DNA from: Chaenocephalus aceratus
Lineage: Eukaryota > Chordata > Actinopteri > Perciformes > Channichthyidae
DNA length: 64,000 bases
Assembly (NCBI GenBank): GCA_023974075.1
Contig: CM043800.1
Coordinates: 34,374,959 to 34,438,958, forward strand
Direction: 5' to 3'
Under the pieces are notes generated by a model. The model was not told the DNA's origin. It worked only from the letters and a program-made list of their open reading frames with translations, and searched no databases. This document shows, in pieces, positions 47,766 through 59,952 of the stretch (positions within the stretch are counted from its first letter, which is position 1; the number at the start of each line of letters is the position of its first letter). The translations under genes and the position numbers were made by a program.

Positions 47766-50693
47766 AACTGGTTTACATGTCTCAGAGGAGTACAAGTGCA
47801 TTATGTGAAAGATGTTTTCAATATGGAACCCAAAGCATAGTGATTCTACTAGAATACTAGGTTCCCATTCTACATTGTCTCTATGTTGCTCTCGCTCTTT
47901 CAGGTGCAATGTGACAACGGCACCACTGGCCTCTGAAAACCATTATTTTGTTTTCCTATTCGACTCCTGAAGCAGCTGACACATTGAAGGACTTATGGTT
48001 GGTCTTTAATGACAACATTTCAGATAAGGTAACCCACATATTCTGTTAAATGTGCTTATTGAGGGGTAGATGCGGTCTGTGGTTCCCATTTCCAGAAATT
48101 GGTGCCCATAAACCATAGTTATTCGGCCTATTGGGGTATGGCACTGCTTTCCCAGGAAAACTTATTCCAGCATGCTGGGAGTATGCGTCTGATTTAGTAA
48201 ACTGTCGTTATTGAGATCTGCCAAAGTTTTATCCTAGCAGTAATTATGTTGTTAATGAAAACAATCTCTAGCCGCAGAGTTGGGAGTGTCTGGTTTGTTG
48301 GTCTGCATTGGTGATATGGCACTGATGGTTTTGTATTAGGACTTTTTAATGATACAAACAGATTGTGCCATCGTGAGCACGTCTTAAACCCAGGGTACTC
48401 TGATGCTGGATTGCCACTTATGTTGTCCAAAGTGAATGAACAGTATTATTATAAGTTTTGTTTACAGAAAGTGAGCATACAGTTGAAGACATATCATCTT
48501 TAATGCCAGGTATGGGGCACATGGTTGTAAGATAATACATTCTAACGGTGCTCTGCACTTGGTGGATTATGTTAAGCAACATAAAGCATACTGTCTGAAC
48601 AGGCATGACAACCCTGTCATTTCGAAACAACACCTCTCTGACACTACTACTACTTTTAAAAACCGGGTATGGGCAACCTCCAGATGATGTTCCAGCCCAT
48701 GCGCCTGTGTTACTCCTTTACTGTGTTAACTAAAGCTGATCGCTGAGACAACAAGGAGCACCATGTGTCACCATGACTGACTTTAGAGTTTGTCAACAAA
48801 TGACCCCATCAGCATCTTCACTCTTGATTCCTCTTTATTCCTCACTTCCTGCCTCTCTTCCCCTTCTATAGTTACCCCTTTCCTTCCCGTATACTTTCCC
48901 CTCGACTCTCCTTTCACATTACTTTTGATATCGTCTTTTATTGTTTTTCCTCAACCATCCCCTCCTCCCCTGCAGCTCCATTAGGTAATGAGCCAATACA
49001 GTAAATCACAGCCACGGCTACTGTACTGTAAGACATTACGTAACAATGCCCCACGCTCTGCTAGATCAGCATCAGCCACAGCTATGCGGCATGAAGCAGG
49101 TCTGATGTAAGGCAGTGTGAGGGTTATGCAGCGCTATATGCCTCACAAGGGGACAGAAGTCTTGTTAGTGGATCTCATGTCTCTACAGCATGGAGAGATG
49201 ATTATGACTGGGTCGATATCAGGGATGAGTGGCTTTATTGATGTTGGATCGTCAGTGCAAGGACTTTTTCCAATCCGCTGTAATTGCCGGGAATAGGAAT
49301 AGAGATTCAGAGAAATCAAACTATGTGATGGTTAGCTGCCTCCGTCAAAGCGACTTAAACACTTCAAACACTTCAAACACTACGGTATCTCGCCCAAGGA
49401 CCCTTTGACATGTTGACTGCAGGGTTGTAGATTGAACCACTCACCCTCTGATTATAGACGCCCATTTTAACCCTGCTCCATGCATATCTGTCCCATTGAA
49501 GTGTGTATTCCAGGCATCCATCTACCAACTGTCATGTGTGTACGGTGCATTATAGCGAGTATCGGCTCTCCTCTTCGAGCGAGGCTGAGAAAATATTAAC
49601 CAGCTGTTTTTTGGACCAAGTATGTTTGGAATGTGTGTCTTTGAATGCAACTGCTCATCCAGGGACTATTATTACCTGCAGGGTGTGCCGATTATTGAGT
49701 GTTGCTCCACAGTCTCCAGTAGAAAGACACTAAAAGGACCTAGATGTTTGTGTTGTGCACTTAGATGGGCAGTGGTTCCATTAAGCCATCTTATCGGGGA
49801 TTGATGTGTTTATGCTTTCTAACTGCTAGTTTATGGGATTTGGCCTAATTCAACTTCATGAGTCAAACAGTAGCCACTCTAAGCACTCAGACTGGTATTA
49901 TAGCATTGTGTATAAGCCACTTAGTCGTCGTGATAACTGTATATCTGAACTGTAAATACCCAAATACCCTTTTATCATACCCTGTAAATACCCAAACAGA
50001 TTTTAAAAGGATTACATGTCTAGGAATGAATGGTATGTCTGTCAATGTAAGACAGCTTAGCCAACTCCTAAGAAATGGCCTCCAGTTGTTTTGAAAATCA
50101 TCATTTGAGACAACGTCAAACGTCTAACCAGGGCAGGAAATTTGTCTGTGGAACAAAGTAGCTAAAGATCAACCAATTCGTTTTTGGGTGAGATCAAAAC
50201 CTTTTGAAATAGTAACCTGCCGGATGCATTTACTAGACTTCAGGGAATAGGGAATACAATTAATTGTATTGTCTATTTTCCCCTTAATCAACAGATAATT
50301 GCTCGACAGCCTATTTTATTTAAGGTAATTGGCTTTTTTAAATGCTGTTCCATTACCCCCATCATTCCTAAGTAGGCCAAATAATAAAAGAAGGAAATGT
50401 AAAAGCTGTTATGTAGGCCATGTTGGGAATACTGTAAACAAATCCAAACATAACTGTAATTAATGAGCTAATAAGGACAACAATATAGTCTACTGTAGGC
50501 TACTAAATTAATGTGAGTTTATAGTCGAGATTTCTTCTCTAGTGAATGTTCATCTTTTAGTTATTTTGTATGAGGGAAGGTTTCTGATGTTGCAACGAGA
50601 CAGCCTCATGATAAAATCACTTTTAAGTTTCTTTAAAGAAATCAGCGGGCCCCAGTGACCCTGTGCGATTAGCCAAGCAGGTCTTTTCACTGC
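47766..50693. other. Gene-free stretch upstream of the signal-peptide exon
   Basis: Apart from a probable SINE remnant, nothing is recognised. Confidence 0.5.
49375..49475 (-). mobile_element. Decayed tRNA-derived SINE-like remnant
   Basis: AAGGACCCTTTGACATG, GACTGCAGGGTTGTAGATTG, AACCACTCACCCTCTGATTA and TAGACGCCC resemble the inverted body of a tRNA-related repeat common in fish (consensus like GATCGAACCACCGACCTTCTGATT). It has no intact promoter boxes. Confidence 0.4.
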
Positions 50694-50803
50694 AAGAGAG
50701 GTGGAGAGAGAGAGAGGGGGGGGGAGGGGAGAGAGAGAGGGGGAGAGAGAGGGAGAGAGGTGGAGAGAGGGGAGAGAGGTGGGAGAGAGGTGGAGAGAGG
50801 TTG

Positions 50804-50870
<67 letters not shown>

Positions 50871-51006
50871 AGAGAGGAGGGAGGAGGGGGTTGTATTGAG
50901 AGGAAAGGGGGGGGGGTCACCTTTTGTGCAAATATATCAACCAAGTAGATGCCACCAGCTCAGATTTCTGGTGTGTGAGTGAGGGAGAGAGAAAGAGGCA
51001 CTCCTT

Positions 51007-51045
<39 letters not shown>

Positions 51046-51065
51046 GAAAGAGAAAGAGAGGGAGA
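50694..51065 (+). repeat. Long polypurine (GA)n tracts in the 5' region of the signal-peptide gene
   Basis: Bases 50694-50905 are almost entirely A/G on this strand, with (GA)n, GGGGA and GGTGGAGAGA variants. A second (GA)n block covers 51010-51065. They end about 120 bp before the ATG at 51186, so the nearer block is likely in the 5' UTR or core promoter. Polypurine mirror repeats of this length can form triplex (H-DNA) and often mark open chromatin. Confidence 0.85.
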
Positions 51066-51185
51066 GAGTAGTCCAGAAAGCTTTGGAGCATTGAAAGAAG
51101 AAAGAGGACTCGCTGCTGCTACATTTCCACAACTCTACAACCAAAAAAACGAAGTGAATACTTGAAAAAGTTAGAAAAAGCGGCC

Positions 51186-51249
51186 ATGGACGGGATAACA
51201 TTTGGACGCACGTCGCTCCTGTGCACCTTGCTGCTGTGGGCATTTCAAG
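51186..51249 (+). CDS. First coding exon encoding a signal peptide, gene not identified
   Basis: GCGGCCATGG is a strong Kozak start. The exon reads MDGITFGRTSLLCTLLLWAF-Q: a short polar N-region with Arg at 8, a hydrophobic core (SLLCTLLLWAF) and a polar end. This is a textbook secretory signal, probably cut a few residues into the next exon. The donor is CAAG|GTAAGT, a consensus site, in phase 1. The gene must continue on the + strand; the rest lies in later exons, mostly or wholly outside the window. A signal-peptide exon closing in phase 1 followed by a very large first intron is common for Ig-superfamily neural adhesion genes, but the family cannot be told from 21 residues. Confidence 0.72.
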
Positions 51250-52519
51250 GTAAGTCTCTTTGATACTCGAAGATACCTTTTTATTTTTTTAATGTTTTAA
51301 TCATAGTCCCGTTTTTGGAACTTTTCAACGCTGTCGATCCGGTGCAGGTTAGTTTTTCATAGCTGCAGATTGTTGTACTTTCTTCTCCCGGGAGTTCCGC
51401 TACTTCCAGGACGAACCTGTCCGTAAAGCCGCAGTGACTACCACACTGTGCAGTTCATGTTCATGTGGCTGATGTTGAGCAACCTGTTACCGGCTGCTCA
51501 GATAAACCAAAACACGCCGACAGCAGGTGGAAAACCGGATTTATCCCGAAATCCCATGCCGCGAGCCAGCCTATTTGTTTCAACAGTAGCAAACTGAACT
51601 CAAAAACAGCCTACTCGGCATTATTTGTCAAGTTGCATTCTCCTATTTACGTGTTAATGGAATCTAGTTTATACCATAGTTTATACGGGATGTTTTAAGG
51701 GTTAGTGTCTCTTTGTAGTTGTGCGCTAAATCTCAGCTCCGCACTTGAGTGCACTTCTTAAGCAGAGCTGCACACCGCTGCCAATCTAATATATGGGACC
51801 AAACTGCAGGCCACCTCTGTGCTGCCTGCAGCCACAATAAATCACATTGAAATTTCACAATAAAACACATAGTGGAAAACCTTTGCCAAGATAAAGTGTG
51901 GATTTAAGGAAAAATCTACCAAAAACAAGCCTCCAATATGTTTTTGGACGCATATCTATGTACTTCCCCAGCAGTAAGAGATGTTGGGCTTTTGTTTTGA
52001 AGCCTGTCTCGGTCTCTTCATGTCTGGCTGCTGGGTGCAGTTCCCAGCTCTTTGATGTCTGATCTGCTGGATTTGTGTCTCTTTTTGCTGGCAGCGCGCC
52101 TCACCCTCTGCACCCCTGGGTGCTGCCAGTACTAAGCCAATTTAAATCCAACTTACCTTATATGATATTTGACAAAGGAAAGTTTTTGATATCTGACCAA
52201 AACCAAGTATATCCATTTTAGGAGTTGCTGTGGTGCTCTACAAGTTTGTTACTGACCTTGTTTTACACTTGCCATGGATACCTATCCCCCATAATCTCCC
52301 TCCATCTGTCCCAGAAGGATTCACATCACTGCTATAGGGAGATTATGACTTTACTGTACTTTATAGTGTTCCAAAACCTATTTTAGTGTCACCCTAGTTT
52401 TCAAGATATATATTGTCCTCATAAAATGCACAATAGATTACTTGTTTTATGTCTTTATTTTAGTTTTTCATGTGTTCACTTATAAATATATGTCACTGTC
52501 TTGAGCGGATACTATGTGG

Positions 52520-52566
<47 letters not shown>

Positions 52567-53317
52567 TCACGATCCAATTTGCTAGAATGCTTTGTGGGCA
52601 TTTTGTGAAAGTTATTACTTATTCCTTGCCTGTGCGGCAGCCGGTGGGTTTGAAGCAGGATGAGCTGAAGGGCGGGGCTGGGCGACTCCCCGCCCTCTCC
52701 TTTTCCCTCCCTCACTGTACTCACTGCATCTCTATTTCACATTGATTTTGCAGCTCTTCAGAGCAAAGCAATTACTTTTGATTTCATAAAAACATAGTCT
52801 TCTATCAGCATTCACCTCCACATTTACCTGGTTTAGCTTTTCTTCCAACTTTCCTCTACACCACCCTTTTTCACGACTCTGACCTCAGACAGCTGTTGTG
52901 CTCTGCTGTTTGTCTGTCTTTCATGTGGCCTTTTAACAAGTGCTTATGCTTACCCCTTGTAGATCAAACATCCCTCTGTACAACTGAGGTGCATTGATTT
53001 AAAGGCTCAGCTCCGGGTGAAGTCTCTGGGATGGAAATTCATTATTATACTTTAGTTGTGTTCTTCTGAGAGTTTCCCAAATCCCCTCCCTCTTTTTGAA
53101 GCATAGTTTTGACTAATAATAGCAGCTCTTGTTGGGTCCCACCGGGATTCTGTCACACAGACCCACATTCTTACAATTACTGGTCACACACTAGCAAGTA
53201 TGTCAGTTCTCAGCAGAGCAGTGCACACAAAATAACCGCGGCACGTTTTATACCCAGATGTGTGTCGCCGTCTGTGTGACGACATATTTCCGAGCATGTG
53301 TCTGTTTTTATGTATAG
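51250..53317 (+). other. Intron 1 of the signal-peptide gene (first part)
   Basis: Contains a (GT)n run at 52519-52562. No other feature recognised. Confidence 0.45.
52519..52562. repeat. (GT)n microsatellite
   Basis: About 22 GT units. Confidence 0.92.
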
Positions 53318-53428
53318 TTGTGACACATGGATATACGCTGGATGACAGAAAGAGGCGCCCCAAGGTGCTCGGCATGCCTGTGCCCCGGATCACCACTGAC
53401 ACTTTGACCCTCTCACCCAGACATGTGG
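53318..53428 (+). CDS. Possible second exon of the signal-peptide gene
   Basis: A 111-bp open segment lies between TTTTTATGTATAG|T and CATGTGG|GTAAAT. It enters and leaves in phase 1, so it fits directly onto the exon at 51186-51249. It would add VVTHGYTLDDRKRRPKVLGM then PVPRITTDTLTLSPRHVG. The codon choice (GTG, CTC, CCC, ATC, ACC) is coding-like. It contains a dibasic RKRR, which could be a furin-type site (R-K-R-R). No domain is recognised. It may be chance: the acceptor tract is mediocre and no later exon is seen. Confidence 0.35.
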
Positions 53429-56400
53429 GTAAATGGCTCCTCTTCTACGCTCCAGAGATGCCATTCCCTTTGCCATCGCATCGCAGCCATCAACAGTCAA
53501 AACAGGCTGAAATATAGCTTCATTTTAGGCGTCTTAAGTATGTGCTAGCATAGTCGCTTAAATTAGAACCACTATTTCTAAGCGGATGTTTACGAAAAAT
53601 ACATTCCAACACTCTGAAGGTAGTGATAAGGTTACATAAAGTAGGTCACTTCTCACTAATGCTACCATTGCTAAACTTCTTCTAATTTAGATGTCTTTTT
53701 TTGTGTTGCTTCAGGGGGATACAAAGATCAAAGTGACGTTAAGGTAAAGAGACAAAAGGAGAGTCAAATGTCGGAAGAGTTTAAGCTAAACTGTTGAGAC
53801 TCCAAAGTGATCAGGAGCCGGTGGAAATAATCGTAGTGACAAGCACCAGCTGAGTTCAAGGTGTTTAAGTTTAACACGCAGCGTCAGCCTCTTTGTCTAT
53901 CATCTCTTTAATACCCACAGTCATTTCCTCACTTTTAATTTCTGTTCCCCCCCGCCAGCACACCATCAAAAGTACACCCCCTGGAGACGAGTAATTATTA
54001 TGGTATTAGGCCAGAACAAGATCCGTTTAGCCATGAGGGGTGCGGTACTCTTTTATTACTGTCTTGGGGCGCTTGATTTGGGTCTTCTGCAAGCATACAC
54101 ATGTGCCAACGTTTTAAAAGGCATGGTATACGTTCACTCATCAGGAATTGTGCAATTGCAAAACCACAAATTGGAACATGAGTACGGCTACCTGTAAGCA
54201 CACCACCACACAAACCTTAGCTCGTATATGAGACACAGTGATGGTGGCTGCTTTAGGTGAACAAGTCCATGTTTGCCTCCTTGTCCTTTAGACCTCTGAG
54301 GGAGTTGTCTTGGAATGGTGGGGCTGTAATCATTGGCGTGAATCATTCCCCTTCGGGTGCTTGTGAAACGGTGTGGCAGTGATGGACGGAATGAGTGGCA
54401 TTCCTCTGGACACGTTGGAGCACGCTCTGAAATGGGTTTGTTTGTTTGTCATCACTTCAAATTCTATAGAATAGGGCTTCCTTTCTCGCTTAAAACCTCC
54501 TCTCACCGCAAGTCCCTGGCAGTAATCCTCGTACACACAAGCGGTCACAATGCAGCATGCATCGCATCATCGAGCGGCAGCGTCAAATGTCCAAAGCTGG
54601 AGTCTGTTTACAGCCAGGGTGCATTCTTGTGGTTTGACTGGCTTTCACTCAACCCGAACAACCAGCGGGGCACCAGTTAAACATTAGTCAGTTAAAATAA
54701 AAGGGCATGCTGTGCTTTGCTTGTGTCATGAAGTCCATTAAGTAATCATTGAGAAGGGGATTTGAGCCCACCAGCCTTTCACATCCTCACGAGTTGTTAT
54801 TATCTGCAGCGAATTACCAATTCAAGTCAATTACAGCAGTGTCATACACACTGATGTTGGCTGGTGAGCTGGGTAATTAGCATCTGGGCATCAGCAGATG
54901 GGAGGCTGCATGCACATGGTTAATGCTGGTTTGAAGCTAGTTAGCAAGTATGATGTGGTTCACAGGGGAGATGGACGAGTTGATCCCCCCCGCTTTCCAT
55001 CCTCATATCCCCGCAAGAGCTTCAAAAGAGCTTCGCCAAAGCTGTGATTACGCACACTTCCACAGGTACTCCCACAAAAACAAAAGCTTTATTTCTCCAG
55101 ATTAGCTTTGTCTACGTTCCCATCGTTGTCTGTCTGCCTCAGTCTGTCTCTTTTTAACTCCACCTCTTCTCTTTACCAAGAAACTTTAGAGTGGTTCTCC
55201 ACACAAGCAGGTGTGTGTGTGTGTGTGTTTGCGTGCTGTGATTTATCGTGTTGTTGACCGCCGTGCCTTTGTGCGTGGTTCGCGGTTGATAACCCCGCAT
55301 AGCATCAGGAAGATTGCCCGCTGTGTTTTAATGGGAGAGGGCTCTGTTTGCTTTCACGTCCATCCCCTAGAGACGGGCCTCAGCAGATTGATGAGCACTT
55401 TTGTTGATTTTAAAATAAGAATGATCTACTCCCCCACTTTGCATGTTCACTGTTTCTCACTTCCCAGAAAACACATTCCAGTGTGGTCTCCACCACGTTC
55501 TGTGTTTTAATCACCATTAAAGTGTCATTGTTGTGAAGAAAAAGCATTACATCCACATGGCCATGATTATTAAGAAGAAGGGGGAACATGCGCTGGCTAA
55601 AAGTTGTTTTGCTTTCATTTGTTGCTGTGATGATACTGTCTTGTCATTACTGGGTGTTAGGGAAGAAAGGAAGGAAGGAAGCAGAGAGGAAGGGACGGAC
55701 AAAGAGAGATCAAGGGATGATTAAAGCCGACTGCTTTGGAACCACTGTGCAGTTGATGTTTTCTCGAGGGAGGGAGATGATGGTGATGGGTAATTCTATA
55801 TTCAGCCTTGAAAAGAGGCTACACGTCTCTGTACGTGTGTCCTTGTCTCTGTGGGGGGGGTATTTTATGGTAGTGGTGGTGGTGGTGGTGGGGGAAGCGA
55901 ATCAGAGCTGGAGCAAAATTGAAAATTCACAAAGCTCTTTTCGGGAAACGAGGTTAAGTGCTGCCAATCCATTTAGCAGGAGAGTGCTGTGGCAAGATGT
56001 GCTTAAAAACAAAATGTGTTGTAGGAATACACAAAGCAGGAGGATTGCTCAAGATTTATTTTTTAGCCATGTGCTGTACGCATCCGCCATAAAACAGGAA
56101 GTAAATACGACCTGCATGTTTTTTGTCTGCCACAGAAAATGGCATTCATAATACTCCCCTTGTGTCCAGCTGTTTTGATCAATCCGGTAGCACGTAAGGG
56201 GGGGTAAAGGGAACACAAGCGATGCAGGCGGAGATAGCAGCGGTGAGGATCAGACAGGCGGAGTACGTCAGGATTGAGGGATACCAATTAGGAATGGGGA
56301 ATGTCGTGGAAAAGCCTGGATCTGTGGCCAAGGAGATCAGTTCCCTGGCAGTCGAGAATAAATCCTAACCCCTGCGCCCCTCCAACCCTAAACCCTCCAT

Positions 56401-58555
56401 CTGACTGTTGGCTGGCAGAGCGTCCTCTGGGAGCTACGCAAGCTGTTGCTTTTTAGACATCAACAGTTGCCTCAGCAGCAGTTGCTGAATGCACCCCTTC
56501 GAAGAACCCCCCCCCTCCTCATTCACACACTTGGGTTCAATTTCCACCTCATGTCTTCTGGCTTGGCCTGGTGTGGGGAGAGAGGAGAGTAAAGCATTAA
56601 CATTTCTGCTAACGCGCCCCAAATATGTCTTGTTTGTGCCTGCATATTTTTGAGTAATTATTAGACATGCTTCTTTAAAATAACTGCATTAGCTGAATCC
56701 TACTTAGGCGCTATTTCTAGCCAAGGACAGATATTTGAATCTGCCTTTGAGCCAGTAATTCTGGCTTTCTAAGGAGTGGGTTCAGAAATATGACTGGAGC
56801 CTCAAGGGATTCCTTTACTCCCTTATCTATATCGCATGATGATAACCAGGAGATGAGGGTGACGTAAAGTTCACCAGGCTACAGTTTGTGTTTACATATG
56901 TGTTCGTGTGTGTGAGCAAATTTGCTCAAAGCACCAACACAAAGGTAGGACCAACACCAGTGCCATTAGTCTCTTTCAAACCACTTTTCACGTCCAATCT
57001 CTCGTTTCCATCTGTCAGTGAACATTCCAGCGCCCCCATGACTTTAATCTAGTTAATGGTTAAGCAGCGGTGGTTAACGTCCCCTGTGAGGCTGGTCACT
57101 GTTTGACAATGAGATCTTATTGCTTTAACTGGGCCGGGGGGACCTGGGAGACAGGAGTGGGAACATTAATCCTCCATGCGGGGAAGGGGAAGCAGCGGGT
57201 GGAGGAGGGGAATGTTTTGTGTTTGTGTGTGAGGTGGTATTTGCATTACAGCACCCTCTTATACTTTGGAAATTCACCATGACCTCACGTCTGAAAAAGG
57301 GGGTTCCCCACGTTACCTGAGAGAGAGGCCAGAGTGCCATCGCTGAACACATCAAGTGTCAGTTTTCAAAGTTGCCAACTCGCCTAAGGACACACCTCGT
57401 CTTTGTGTTATTGAGGTTTCGCTTACCCGCACAAAAGTTCCTCCTCTCAGCCTCTGTGAACTTGACTTTGCAAGAGAAAAGAAGACGAGTAAAGTTACCA
57501 TGCGCTGACTGCTAATGTTCTCCTCAAGTCACATTCTGTTCTTGACTTTAGTTTGAGTCTTTTTTACTTCGTTAGTTACATTTCTCCATGGAATTCACTC
57601 GTCTCTACCACATCCTGCTTTATGCCCGACTCTGTAACTCTTTTATCACAGTTTGTTCTTCTTCTCGACATCTCTCACACTCTCTTCTCTCTTTCATCCT
57701 CTCACTCATCCCTGCAAGGGGCCGGCATACAAAATGCATGCATCCTCGTGACCGTGTGTTGTGTAATCATCACAATAGCCTGAACAGAAGGAGCCAGGGT
57801 GTCTCAAATCCCTGGTGATTCTTACCAGAAGGGGAAGGAAATCTTTTTCCTTTTGAGTGACACTTCAGTTAATGACAATAACAACGCCAGAGATACAGTC
57901 ACTTCCCACTGATATAGCAATATTTATAAAGTTGCATCCCAAGTTTCTTTTTGAAGATCCATTGAGGCAAGTGCATTTTGCAGATTTGATGCCATGAAAG
58001 CAGGAAGCTGGATTCCCTGTGTTGTTCATCAGTCGTCTCCATGTTCCGGAAACACAGAACAAGAGAGACTCGAGTTTCATAGCTTTATTTTGATACAGCC
58101 TGTTAGGACAAAAGTACAAGATTACTCCCGGTCCATTTCCATATTTAATCCAAAATCAATGACTTTCAATTGGGTTATGACTCCATCAAGCTAAATGATT
58201 CACAATTACATGTCTGTGCAATCTGCAGAACAACAAACAAGATGGATAGTTATTGTGGGGATAATGTTAGACTTACAGAGTGCCTAACTGATTTAGCCTC
58301 TTGTTATTAGGGGATAAAGTAATTATAACCCCAATGTTTTGCCTTGAGAGCATCTTGCATTCTGCCCCGGTGGGTATATTGCTGCAGCTAGGCGGAATTC
58401 AGTTAACAATTATTCGTACTGAATGATTATCAAGCAGCAAGGGTGACTAGGGTGGACATTCAGTTTTCTTCCTGGCAGCCGCACGTAGTGTTGAGGGAGG
58501 CTGAGAGGTCTTGGACAGGCTGAGGACCTCCTTTGATCCCGTTCCCCACTCGCAT

Positions 58556-58656
58556 CTCACACGCACGCACGCTCGCACGCACGCACGCTCGCACGCACGC
58601 ACGCTCGCACGCACGCACGCTCGCACGCACGCACGCACACACACACACACACACAC
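58556..58656. repeat. (CGCA)n / CGCTCGCA higher-order array then (CA)n
   Basis: Units ACGCACGCTCGC recur at 12-16 bp spacing, followed by ACGCACGCAC and about nine CA units. It is CpG-dense in an otherwise CpG-poor region. Confidence 0.9.
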
Positions 58657-59019
58657 TTCAAGATTTGTCTCCATGGAGAATGATGAAAGATGCACCGACT
58701 CCACGCGTCAATTAGCAGGAGTGTGTGCTGCACAATGTGTGTGTGTGCCTGTCCATTGAAAGCAGTGTGTGAGGGTGGGGTTGGTTAATGGAAGGGGGCA
58801 GAGAGGACACATGTTCAATAATAAGGCCTGACAAGGGGGGCCGGCCGGGGAGGGAGGATGGGAGGATGATGGAGCACTCAGTGTGTCACTGCTTTTCATT
58901 ATGTCTCCCTCCTGCTTACGGCTGGAAATCAATATCATTATATTAATTTGGGAAATCTACCACATTGAAATACATCTCATTATGGCCAGTGTCGTATAGA
59001 AGTTAATTTAGTTTGAATT

Positions 59020-59290
59020 AGCGCTGCAATTATTTTCTTCATCTGTTAATCTGCCTATTATCTTCTTTCAAACGATTGCTTGGTTTATAAAGTGTGAACA
59101 TATACTGACTATACTTCCTTAAGCCAAGTTATCATAGTTGTTTTTTGTCTGATCAAATATCCAAAGACCCTAAAATATATAATAAAAGTGATGCAAAACA
59201 TAATGGACCACAATGATAAATACATTACATAAATTGTTGTTGATGATTTTCTGTTAACCGTTTGAATACTCATCTAATTGTTGCACCGAC
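59020..59290. mobile_element. Decayed MITE of the 'GCTGCAACTAA' family, second copy
   Basis: The left end is AGCGCTGCAATTATTTTCTT with ATCTGTTAATCTGCC. The right end is TCATCTAATTGTTGCACCGAC. The middle has TTTGGTTTATAAAGTGTG-like and AAATATCCAAAGACCC blocks. All these follow the known fish repeat order. The ends are inverted complements. Confidence 0.6.
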
Positions 59291-59931
59291 TGCATCATTT
59301 AAACAACATTGTATTTCTGATCACCCCAATATGATGCCATTGGAAAATTAGTGACCTTTATAAGTGAAGTATCACTCGCTTTGGTGGTATACTTTACGGA
59401 TATCCATGTACGCATGTATGTGTACTTATTTTTCATTGACCGGCCTCAAGTATAAGAGGCAGCACGAGAGCCAAGTGTATACCACTCAACTTTTTTTAAT
59501 GTCAAATCATAAAGTGGCTAATACATGCATTTTTCAGTGAGGTCTTTCTCTCTCTGCACCTGAACAAGGGTACATTGTTTGGACGTTCCTGCAGGCTGTC
59601 GGAATGCAGGTATTAATACTGGGCTGATTACCCACACAGCAGAGAGAGGGAGGAGGAGAAGGAAGGGAAAGGAAAGGAGATAGGAGGTGCCGAGTGAAGG
59701 GAGTGGAGGAGGGTTGAGGCGCAGTAAAAGGGAGAGTCCGACGAACGCTGGTACTCGTCGGTGTTCAAACCATGTGTGATTGTGAACACATGGCCCAATA
59801 CATGTATGTACGTAAGTGTTCGAGTATGTCAACGTGTGTGCCTATCTACATACTTGTGGTAAGGGGTGGTTGGCTTTTTGAATGTGTGTCTGGAATGCTT
59901 ATCCCATTAACTGAACTAACACTGCAGTGTG

Positions 59932-59952
59932 TGTGTGTGTGTGTGTGTGTTT
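59932..59952. repeat. Short (GT)n run
   Basis: About ten GT units followed by TTGCGTGCGTGCGC. Confidence 0.85.

Noticed and set aside
47430..47909. 159-codon open frame on the - strand
   Set aside because: It overlaps a fragment of an interspersed repeat and shows no protein-like motif.
55588..56151. 187-codon open frame on the + strand
   Set aside because: Contains simple GTG/GGA runs and no domain or splice context; judged chance.
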